A stretch of DNA of 5,614 nt from an uncultured Planctomycetaceae bacterium (GTDB lineage Bacteria; Planctomycetota; Planctomycetia; Pirellulales; Pirellulaceae): positions 1-5,614 of the forward strand of contig CALBSZ010000128.1 in NCBI GenBank assembly GCA_937967665.1, given 5' to 3'. Below the pieces are notes generated by a model that did no database searches, was not told the DNA's origin, and saw only the letters and a program-made list of their open reading frames with translations. Each line of letters opens with the position of its first letter. Positions within the stretch are counted from its first letter, which is position 1. The position numbers were made by a program, and so were the translations under genes. Of this stretch, positions 1 through 5,614 are shown one piece after another.

Positions 1-2
1 AA

Positions 3-314
3 GGTTCGGACGGCGGCAGCGATGGCCGGTCTGACGGTGGCCGTGACAAAGGTTCGGACGGCGGCAGCGATGGCCGGTCTGACGGTGGCCGTGACAAAGG
101 TTCCGATGGCGGCCGCGATGGCCGGTCTGACGGCGGTCGTGACAAAGGCTCCGATGGCGGCCGCGATGGCCGATCTGACGGTGGCCGTGACAAAGGTTCG
201 GACGGCGGCAGCGATGGCCGATCTGACGGTGGCCGGGACAAAGGTTCGGACGGCGGCAGCGATGGCCGGTCTGACGGTGGCCGTGACAAAGGTTCTGATG
301 GCGGCCGCGATAAG
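3..314 (+). repeat. 48-bp in-frame tandem repeat, 6.5 copies
   Basis: Six full 48-bp units start at 3, 51, 99, 147, 195 and 243, followed by a 24-bp half unit at 291-314. Units 1, 2 and 6 are identical at the nucleotide level. Units 3 and 4 carry AGC-to-CGC changes (Ser to Arg) plus silent changes, and unit 5 has only silent changes. Each unit divides into four tetrapeptides of the form xxxD (GGSD, GRSD, GGRD, KGSD), so Asp falls every fourth residue and Arg or Lys is interspersed. The half unit reads GSDGGRDK, as expected if eight residues were lost between two internal sub-repeats. The array may extend upstream, since the window starts within it. Confidence 0.95.
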
Positions 315-707
315 GATCAGCCGATTCCACAGCCGTTCCCGACGGTCGAACCGGTCCTGGAGCCGGTGGAAGCGGTTGCGACACCCCCAACGCTCGACGT
401 TGCCTCGGCCACCGGCAAGCCACATCAACCCATTCCGCTCGACATCCGTGCCGGCCTGACGGACGCGGCCGATTCGCAGTCGCTGGCCGTGACGCTCACG
501 AACATCCCGGCGGGAGGCGTCTTGTCGGCGGGCGAGCCGTGTGGGGATACGTGGGTCCTGGAACCGGCCGAATTGGACGGCTTGACGTTGACCGTGCCGG
601 ATGCCTACGCAGACGCGGTGGATGTGGGAGTAACCGCCATTACTACCGAGTCGAACGGCGGGCATACCGCGGTTGTGCGGCAGAAGCTGGCCGTCACGGT
701 CTCGTAG
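3..707 (+). CDS. C-terminal part of a large secreted/surface protein: Gly-Asp repeat tract plus Ig-like domain (5' partial)
   Basis: This is the last 234 codons of a gene that begins upstream of the window. The visible protein has three parts. The first is a tract of 16-residue repeats of the type GSDGGSDGRSDGGRDK (about residues 1-104). The second is a linker rich in Pro, Val and Glu (about 105-126). The third is one beta-rich domain of about 107 residues (382-704) that runs to the stop. That domain has the pattern of the Ig-like/cadherin-like modules repeated in giant bacterial adhesins: a 'PLDIRAGLTDA' opening, 'SLAVTLTNIPAGGVLSAG', 'TWVLEPAELDGLTLTVPD', and a closing 'KLAVTVS'. In that family such modules stack outside the cell and often bind calcium. 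No membrane anchor, PEP-CTERM motif or sortase signal follows the domain. Frame 3 is chosen over the also-open frame 1 because only it continues into a recognisable domain. The exact family and the function are not known; the surface or secreted location is inferred. Confidence 0.8.
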   Translation, partial: GSDGGSDGRSDGGRDKGSDGGSDGRSDGGRDKGSDGGRDGRSDGGRDKGSDGGRDGRSDGGRDKGSDGGSDGRSDGGRDKGSDGGSDGRSDGGRDKGSDGGRDKDQPIPQPFPTVEPVLEPVEAVATPPTLDVASATGKPHQPIPLDIRAGLTDAADSQSLAVTLTNIPAGGVLSAGEPCGDTWVLEPAELDGLTLTVPDAYADAVDVGVTAITTESNGGHTAVVRQKLAVTVS

Positions 708-709
708 TT

Positions 710-730
710 CCCGGCCGAGCGATCGGCGGG
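710..730 (+). terminator. GC-rich hairpin just after the stop codon, candidate terminator
   Basis: Starting three bases after the TAG, CCC-(G)-GCCGA pairs with TCGGC-GGG around a GCGA tetraloop. This gives eight base pairs with one bulged G, and the loop is of the stable GNRA class. No T-tract follows (the next bases are TAGCGAC), so it is either a U-less terminator or an mRNA 3'-end stabilising hairpin. Its position right at the end of the gene supports a 3'-end role. Confidence 0.5.
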
Positions 731-800
731 TAGCGACAAGGCGATTTGGTGTTATGATTGAACCTTTGCGTTCAGTGTGACTTTGCGTTTGTGGTTGCGC

Positions 801-1059
801 GACGCCAGGTCCTAAACAGGCGAGGTCTGTGACTTCTGGATTTGAATTTCGAAGCACGAATATCGAAAACCGAAACAAATTCAAATGTCACAAAATGAAA
901 ATCCGAAATCCCAACGGCTTTGGCATTACGCGTTTCCGTTGAATTCACGTGAAACGATTTTGAATTTCGGATTTTGAATTTGTTTGATATTTCGTAATTC
1001 GGATTTCGACTTTTTGCGATTCTCGGATTCAACCTTCGCTTGTTTAGGGGCCAGGATGC
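801..1059. repeat. MITE-like AT-rich intergenic inverted-repeat element
   Basis: The gap before aspC holds a low-GC stretch (about 835-1030) quite unlike its surroundings, made of variants of GAATTTCG, CGAAAT and GATTTTGAATT. It is bounded by imperfect terminal inverted repeats. The left arm, 805-826, matches the reverse complement of the right arm, 1032-1055, and both share CCTAAACA, GCGA and GGT blocks plus a CCWGG box, with two single-base indels. The heptamer GTTGCGC occurs in direct orientation just outside both ends (794-800 and 1060-1066) and could be a target-site duplication. The element encodes no transposase. Similar AT-rich palindromic intergenic repeats are recalled from planctomycete and verrucomicrobial genomes. 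Whether this one is mobile, a structured RNA or a transcription-end element cannot be settled from one copy. Confidence 0.65.
873..985. repeat. Internal inverted repeat of the intergenic element
   Basis: Inside the element, AAACAAATTCAAA (873-885) is repeated as its exact reverse complement at 973-985. ATCCGAAAT (901-909) is likewise matched by ATTTCGGAT (964-972), and CGAATATC (857-864) is nearly matched by GATATTTCG (986-994). The three paired blocks occur in nested order, so a transcript of either strand could fold into one long interrupted hairpin with an apical region near 910-963. Confidence 0.7.
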
Positions 1060-1120
1060 GTTGCGCCTGAGAGTCGTCGCGCGTGTGCGACTTGCCTCCG
1101 CGAAGCACGAGGTCGTTTGT

Positions 1121-1126
1121 AGGGGA
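1121..1126 (+). promoter_or_regulatory. Ribosome binding site that fixes the aspC start
   Basis: AGGGGA lies 10 bases before the ATG at 1137. The same frame is open further upstream to a GTG at 1083, but the 18 residues this would add resemble nothing in the aminotransferase family. Starting at 1137 gives exactly the 396 residues usual for AspC. Confidence 0.65.
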
Positions 1127-1136
1127 CAAGTTGTCA

Positions 1137-2327
1137 ATGTTCGAGCAACTGGACATGGCGCCGCCGGATGCCATTTTGGGACTCACAGAAGCGTTCCGCG
1201 CGGACCCGAATCCGGACAAGATTAACCTGAGTGTCGGGATCTATAAGGACGCAAGCGGGGCGACTCCCGTGCTCAAATGCGTCAAGCAGGCCGAGCAGAG
1301 GTTGCTCGACAAGCAGTCGACCAAAAGCTATCTCGGCATCGAGGGCCTGGCGGAGTACGACCGTTTGGTGCGGACGTTGCTGTTTGGCGAAGAGCACGAG
1401 ATTCTCGCAAACGGCCGCGCGGTCACGGTGCAATCGCCCGGCGGTACCGGCGCCTTGCGTATTGCGGGTGATCTGCTGCACAAGAAGTTCCCTACCGCGA
1501 CCGTCTGGCTGTCCCAGCCGACCTGGGCCAATCACCCGAGTATTTTTGAGGCGGCGGGCCTGAGGACCGAGATCTACAAGTATATCGACGCCGATCGGAC
1601 CGGCCTGGATTTTGATGGCATGATCAAGTCCTTGCGTGACATTCCGGCTGGCGATGTGGTCCTGCTGCACGGCTGTTGTCACAACCCGACCGGTATCGAT
1701 CCCACTCCACAGCAATGGCGCGAGATTGCCGACGCGGTGTACGAACGCGGTTGCTTGCCTCTGTTGGATTTCGCTTACCAGGGCTTTGGCAACGGCTTGC
1801 GGGAAGATGCCGCCGGACTGTTGGAACTGGCCCGACCTGGTCAGGAGATGCTGGTTTGCAGTTCATTCTCCAAGAATTTCGGGCTCTACAGCGAACGGGT
1901 TGGCGCTTTGACGATCGTCGCCGGAAGCGCGGAGGCCGCGGAGGCGGCGTTGAGTCACGCCAAAACGTGCGTGCGGAGCAACTACTCCAACCCACCTCAA
2001 CATGGTGCCGCCATCGTTGCAGAAGTACTCGGCGATCCCAAGCTGCGTGCGCTCTGGGAAGACGAGCTGACGGAAATGCGGGAACGCATTAACGGTATGC
2101 GACAAAAGTTTGCGGAGACGATGAAGTCGAAAGCGGGTGATCAGGATTTTTCGTTTATCACGCGGCAGCGCGGCATGTTCTCGTTTTCCGGTTTGTCACC
2201 GGTCCAAGTCGACGAGCTGCGGCAGAAATACGCCGTCTACATTGTCGGCAGCGGCCGCATCAACGTGGCCGGGATGACCGACAGCAACATGCAACCGCTG
2301 TGCGACGCGATCGCTCAGGTTTTGTAA
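1137..2327 (+). CDS. aspC: Aspartate aminotransferase, class I (PLP-dependent, AspC/TyrB type)
   Basis: This cytoplasmic PLP enzyme swaps amino groups between aspartate and 2-oxoglutarate, giving oxaloacetate and glutamate; the family often also accepts aromatic amino acids. The 396-residue product matches E. coli AspC in length, and its active-site residues fall at the same numbers, so few or no net gaps are expected. These are Gly34, Tyr65, Trp130, Asn183 (in GCCHNPTG), Asp211 and Tyr214 (in DFAYQGF), the Schiff-base Lys246 (in SFSKNFGLY), Arg254, Arg280 for the distal carboxylate, and Arg374 (in SGRINVAGM) for the alpha-carboxylate. Lys, Thr, Thr and Asn occupy positions 41, 47, 109 and 297 in pig numbering. 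Those are AspC-like states, not the TyrB states Tyr, Ile, Ser and Ser, which favours aspartate as the main substrate. The gene stands alone between long gaps. A housekeeping role in amino-acid metabolism is inferred. A broader aromatic aminotransferase is the main alternative. Confidence 0.95.
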   Translation: MFEQLDMAPPDAILGLTEAFRADPNPDKINLSVGIYKDASGATPVLKCVKQAEQRLLDKQSTKSYLGIEGLAEYDRLVRTLLFGEEHEILANGRAVTVQSPGGTGALRIAGDLLHKKFPTATVWLSQPTWANHPSIFEAAGLRTEIYKYIDADRTGLDFDGMIKSLRDIPAGDVVLLHGCCHNPTGIDPTPQQWREIADAVYERGCLPLLDFAYQGFGNGLREDAAGLLELARPGQEMLVCSSFSKNFGLYSERVGALTIVAGSAEAAEAALSHAKTCVRSNYSNPPQHGAAIVAEVLGDPKLRALWEDELTEMRERINGMRQKFAETMKSKAGDQDFSFITRQRGMFSFSGLSPVQVDELRQKYAVYIVGSGRINVAGMTDSNMQPLCDAIAQVL

Positions 2328-2667
2328 TCCATCCGCAAAGTCGTTAGAAACGTCAGCATAGGTAACCGGCGGGCTTCGGTTCCGCGTCTTCCGCACGCAA
2401 AGAAATACTCCGGCGATACGGCCTCGCAAAGTCCCGGGGGGCAAGCGCAACGACGGCTCACTCGCTTCCGCTCGGGTGGGGATCGCTGCAAAACCGGAAG
2501 TAGAAAAAAACACGTCGGACGGGGTGCCGCTCGGCGCTGTAAGTGTTTGACTGGCAACGGCCTGCAAGCTATACGACACTGGCGATTCTCTCTTCGCAGG
2601 GCGTCGCTGAGGAGATTCTACGTGCGTGGAACTCCTGTTGTAGGGACAATTCCATCTGGATACCGCA
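2328..2667. other. Intergenic region between aspC and the FHA/TM2 gene
   Basis: No gene-like frame is seen in these 340 bases. A short 5-bp stem (AACCG 2364-2368 with CGGTT 2377-2381) lies 36 bases after the aspC stop. A longer 8-bp stem with two G-T pairs lies at 2457-2480, around the loop CTTCCGCT. Neither is followed by a T-tract, so neither is called a terminator. The stretch 2433-2480 (GGGGGGC, then AAGCG and CGCTT blocks) resembles the GC-rich degenerate repeats seen between planctomycete genes, but only one copy is present here. The promoter at 2547-2575 is listed separately. Confidence 0.5.
2547..2575 (+). promoter_or_regulatory. Sigma70-type promoter for the FHA/TM2 gene
   Basis: TTGACT (2547-2552, five of six consensus bases) and TATACG (2570-2575, four of six) are separated by exactly 17 bases. 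Transcription would begin near 2582, leaving a leader of about 86 bases before the ATG at 2668. The match and spacing are good and the position is suitable, but the call rests on sequence pattern only. Confidence 0.5.
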
Positions 2668-5614
2668 ATGGTTCAAACAGCTCCGCGACGCAGCCCCACT
2701 GATTCTGCTACCGATTTAGTCTTACGCGTGGTCCATCCGCAGCGCCGCGGGCAAACCATTCGTATCGCGTCCACCACTTGTACCGTGGGGACGGCGTCCG
2801 GATGCGCGCTGCAACTCAAGGCCGCGGACGTCGAACCGCAACACTGTACGATCGTACGCGGCGCCGCGGCGCCTGTTGTTCGCGCGCTGGCGTCGGCGAC
2901 GTGGATCAACGGCAAACCGATTCAAAAGGCCATGCTGGCCGACGGCGACCAGTTGCAGATCGGCAGCGTGACGTTCGAAGTCGTGTCGTGCGGGACCGCT
3001 CAAACCGCCCGGCAAGGAGACCGGCATGCGGACCAGGCCGATTCGCCGTCCCGTGGCTGCGTGGAACCAGCAGGTTCGCTGGCAAGTCGGCTTGAGCAGA
3101 TCGAGCGTTTGTTGATTGATTCGGAGCGGCAGCGCGAGAGCTGGTTCTCGGCGCGGGTCGGCTTCGAAGCGGAGATCCATGCCAGGGAAGAGGCGCTGGA
3201 CCACCGCGAACAGGAGCTGGACGCACGTGTCGAGCAGATCGAAGCCTTGCAACGCGAACTCCAGGAGCAACAACAGGAACTCGCTGAACGGCAGGCACAG
3301 TTCCAACAGCGATTGATCCACCAGCAGCAGCAGGCAGACCAGCTAGACGGCGAACGCCGTGGCCTGGACGACTTACGGCGTGATTTCTCGGCGGAACGGG
3401 ACGCGTGGCAGCGCCAGCAACTTCTTTCCGAACGCGCGTTCAACGAGCAATTGCAGAAGCTGGAACTGGAAGCCGAGGAAATCGCGGCAGCAAGTAACGA
3501 ATTGGCAGCGCAACAACAGCAATTCGAATCCCAGGCCAATACGCTGAAGGACGAACTGAATCGCGTTACTGCTCTACTCGCACAACAGAAGGCCCAAGCG
3601 CAGCAGCAGGAACAGTTGTGGCAGGTGGAGCGGTCCCAGTTGCAACAGCAGGTCCAGGAAGCGGAGCAGAACGCCGCCTCCGCAAACGAGGTCGCGCGAT
3701 TGTCCGACCAGGTCGACGCGCTCCAGACCGCTCTGGCACAGAAAGACGAACGCCTGCAACAAGCACAGTCCAGCGACGAGCAGTTGGAACGGCAAATTGA
3801 AGAGCTCCAGGCAGCCTGCGCGCAGCGAGACGAACAGCTGCAGCATGAAGCTTCCAAGTACGAGCAGCTGCGGGCGATCCTGGACGGCGTGCGTACGGCT
3901 GCGGAAGACGAAAAGGCACGTCTTCGGGAGTATGAGGCGAAGGCCACGGATAACATCGCCGCTCTGGAAGGGCAGCTACAGCAATTGCAGCAGCGCAACG
4001 AGCAACTCGAACAGGAACTCGCGGAAGCAGAACAGCAAGCGGCGGCGGTGTCGGCCGTGGAAGATTGGGAAACGAAGCTGCTGGAACAGCAGCAGCGGGC
4101 CGCGGCGCTCGAACAATCCTGGGCTCAGGAACGCGAGCGACTGACGTCCGAGATCAACTCTCAAAAGCAGCAGATTGATCAGCTGTACGCGGAAACGCAG
4201 GCAGCCTACGATCAGGCGGCGACGAGCGCGGCGCAGTGGGAAGAAAACTCGAACTTCGAAGATACGGAATCGTTCCACACCGAAAACAGTGCCGAAACAG
4301 GCGGCAATGACCTCTGGGCGGACTACGGCGACGAGGAACATCCAGGTACGGCCGATGTCGATGATACCGTTCCTGACGCCACGGGTACCGGGGCGCCGGA
4401 CGAGTACCCGGAGGACAGCGGCCTTGAACGATTCGACAACGCCAGGCACGAAATCGAGGCGGCGGATTATTCGTGGTCCGAGTCGACATCGGCAGCGGAT
4501 TCAAACTTCGCGGGCGAGAGCGAATACGATGAGTCGTGGGCGGAGTCGTCTTCCAACCGGGATGACGGGGTCGACGACGGTCTGGAAACGCTGGACAGCA
4601 ACACCGACGAAAGTAGCGAAGTCTTGGAGCGTTTGAGCCAGGCGGGAATCTGGAAGGATGATCGCGACAAAAGCGTCACAAATGATCCCGCCGATGAAGA
4701 AGAATCGGACGCGACGGAATACAGCTCCGACATCGCCGATCTGCTCGAACGATATCGCACCGAAGAAACCGCCGAACCGGAATCTGATGAGGACGTATTC
4801 TCCGCGCCTGACGGTAGTACGGCAAGTTCGTCCGCGCCCGACTCATTCGGGACTGCTGGCGATGACGACGAATCCATCGACGCCTACATGGCCAGGTTGC
4901 TGCAACGTGTCAACGGGGACAGCAAAAGACCCGCGTCGCCGCCGCCCAAATCGAAACCGTTCCGTGAGGCGGAGGCCGCCAGTTTGCTGGCCGCCCAGCG
5001 CACGATTCAGGAGAAGGAGGATGCTCCCCTGACGCCTGAGGAGTTTCGTCCGCGCAAAAAGGCTCCTGAACGCCGCACTTTGATGGATGCCATGCGCAGC
5101 GTGGCGAACGAATCGGCCAATACGGCAATTGAAGTGAGCAAGAAGCGGCAGCTTAAGAAGACAACATCCAGCTACCTGGCCCTGGCGGCGACGGCGGCAC
5201 TCTTTACGCTGCCGCTGGTTGGATTGGGGGTCTATTACGCCCACACACTGGCCCTGGCGTCCGCGGCCGTGTGCGCGGCGATGTCTTTCTGGTGGGGGCT
5301 GAAGGCCCTCCGGCTGGCTCTTTACACGGGTTCGAAACCCGGCACGCGCCCGCCAGGATTCATCAAGCTCACCGCCACGTCGCGGTCCGTCGCCCTTGGT
5401 TCCGCGCCGGTGGCGCCGTCCAGCGGCCGTGCTAAAACCAAACTCTCCGCCGCGCTCCTCGCCATCCTGTTCGGAGGACTCGGCGCTCACCACTTCTACC
5501 TCGGTTCCAAGACGTCGGGGATCGTGCAGATCATGCTGAGCCTCACGGTGATCGGCGGCCTGGTGGGATTCGTGGAAGGCCTGTTGTTGCTGATCATGAA
5601 GCGCGACGATTTCA
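2668..5614 (+). CDS. FHA domain / coiled-coil / TM2 domain membrane protein (3' partial)
   Basis: A single frame of 982 codons is open from ATG 2668 to the window edge. An in-frame TAG at 2641 makes 2668 the first possible ATG; only a weak GGA precedes it. Domains in order: a divergent FHA domain (about residues 17-106, ending LADGDQLQIGSVTFEVV); a coiled coil (about 137-526) with no proline and about one fifth Gln; an acidic stretch (about 532-751, 67 Asp/Glu against 11 Lys/Arg by hand count); a basic module (752-831) containing LTPEEFRPRKK and LMDAMRSVANESANTAIE; two membrane helices (about 836-856 and 860-882); and a TM2 domain (about 923-982) with GGLGAHHFYLG. FHA domains usually bind phosphothreonine; TM2 domains are two-helix membrane modules of unclear function. 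The basic cluster KKRQLKK before the first helix suggests a cytoplasmic N-terminus. A membrane-anchored scaffold or signalling role is inferred. The FVEGLLLLIMKRDDF tail resembles TM2 protein ends, so the stop is probably near. Confidence 0.9.
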   Translation, partial: MVQTAPRRSPTDSATDLVLRVVHPQRRGQTIRIASTTCTVGTASGCALQLKAADVEPQHCTIVRGAAAPVVRALASATWINGKPIQKAMLADGDQLQIGSVTFEVVSCGTAQTARQGDRHADQADSPSRGCVEPAGSLASRLEQIERLLIDSERQRESWFSARVGFEAEIHAREEALDHREQELDARVEQIEALQRELQEQQQELAERQAQFQQRLIHQQQQADQLDGERRGLDDLRRDFSAERDAWQRQQLLSERAFNEQLQKLELEAEEIAAASNELAAQQQQFESQANTLKDELNRVTALLAQQKAQAQQQEQLWQVERSQLQQQVQEAEQNAASANEVARLSDQVDALQTALAQKDERLQQAQSSDEQLERQIEELQAACAQRDEQLQHEASKYEQLRAILDGVRTAAEDEKARLREYEAKATDNIAALEGQLQQLQQRNEQLEQELAEAEQQAAAVSAVEDWETKLLEQQQRAAALEQSWAQERERLTSEINSQKQQIDQLYAETQAAYDQAATSAAQWEENSNFEDTESFHTENSAETGGNDLWADYGDEEHPGTADVDDTVPDATGTGAPDEYPEDSGLERFDNARHEIEAADYSWSESTSAADSNFAGESEYDESWAESSSNRDDGVDDGLETLDSNTDESSEVLERLSQAGIWKDDRDKSVTNDPADEEESDATEYSSDIADLLERYRTEETAEPESDEDVFSAPDGSTASSSAPDSFGTAGDDDESIDAYMARLLQRVNGDSKRPASPPPKSKPFREAEAASLLAAQRTIQEKEDAPLTPEEFRPRKKAPERRTLMDAMRSVANESANTAIEVSKKRQLKKTTSSYLALAATAALFTLPLVGLGVYYAHTLALASAAVCAAMSFWWGLKALRLALYTGSKPGTRPPGFIKLTATSRSVALGSAPVAPSSGRAKTKLSAALLAILFGGLGAHHFYLGSKTSGIVQIMLSLTVIGGLVGFVEGLLLLIMKRDDF

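Noticed and set aside
3..314. CRISPR array
   Set aside because: The repeats are contiguous 48-bp coding units with no unique spacers between them.
22..459. Open frame 1 across the tandem repeat (MAGLTVAVTKV-type 16-residue periodicity)
   Set aside because: Because the unit is 48 bp, a multiple of three, alternative frames are also periodic and can stay open. Frame 1 has no ribosome site and ends in unstructured basic sequence, while frame 3 continues into an Ig-like domain.
753..758. TATGAT as a -10 box after the first gene
   Set aside because: No acceptable -35 hexamer is found 16-18 bases upstream, and no gene starts soon after it.
1083..1136. Upstream GTG start extending aspC by 18 residues
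   Set aside because: The added residues do not look like aminotransferase sequence, and the AGGGGA site points to the ATG at 1137, which gives the standard 396-residue length.
772..1137. Minus-strand open frame covering the gap before aspC
   Set aside because: It simply translates the AT-rich inverted-repeat element. Its Phe/Ser/Asn/Lys-rich peptide (FEFVSVFDIRASKF and similar) is the kind of spurious product such repeats generate.
2457..2480. Hairpin in the aspC-FHA gap as an aspC terminator
   Set aside because: The stem needs two G-T pairs, lies about 130 bases past the stop and has no T-tract, so it is mentioned only as part of the gap description.
3000..3998. Minus-strand open frame of 332 codons, Cys/Ser-rich
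   Set aside because: It is the antisense of the Gln-rich coiled coil: GCA, GCTG and CAG-rich codons read backwards give Cys, Ser and Leu. No domain, no ribosome site, and the plus strand carries a coherent multi-domain protein.
4843..5493. Minus-strand open frame of 216 codons opposite the membrane segment
   Set aside because: Arg/Gly-rich composition typical of antisense to GC-rich coding sequence. The plus strand encodes clear membrane helices and TM2 motifs over the same bases.

Overview
The window looks like part of a planctomycete chromosome, most likely from the Pirellulales. This is inferred from three things: GC-rich, loosely packed genes, a long FHA/coiled-coil membrane protein of a style common in that phylum, and an AT-rich intergenic inverted repeat built from 'GAATTTCG/CGAAATTC' words. 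No rRNA or marker gene confirms it. All three protein genes lie on the + strand, with gaps of about 430 and 340 bp, so they look like separate transcription units rather than an operon.

Region 1 (1-707) is the 3' end of a gene for a large secreted or surface protein. It has six and a half copies of a 48-bp tandem repeat coding a Gly/Asp/Arg polyampholyte, then a Pro-rich linker and one C-terminal Ig-like/cadherin-like domain. A strong GNRA-loop hairpin follows the stop. Region 2 (731-1136) is intergenic. It holds an element of about 260 bp with imperfect terminal inverted repeats, nested internal inverted repeats and a possible 7-bp target duplication. Region 3 (1137-2327) is a complete 396-residue class I aspartate aminotransferase that matches E. 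coli AspC in active-site spacing and in substrate-determining positions.

Region 4 (2328-2667) is intergenic, with a convincing sigma70-type promoter (TTGACT-17-TATACG). Region 5 (2668-5614, running off the end) is one uninterrupted frame of 982 codons and the most interesting object here. It encodes an N-terminal divergent FHA domain, about 390 residues of proline-free Gln-rich coiled coil, an acidic disordered stretch with three short amphipathic helices, a basic conserved-looking module, two transmembrane helices and a C-terminal TM2 domain. The frame is still open at the window edge, but the TM2 domain is nearly complete, so the stop should lie close beyond it.

Nothing in the sequence links the genes functionally: amino-acid metabolism (aspC), a cell-surface protein and a membrane-anchored scaffold-like protein lie side by side. 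No tRNA, rRNA, CRISPR array or transposase gene was seen.
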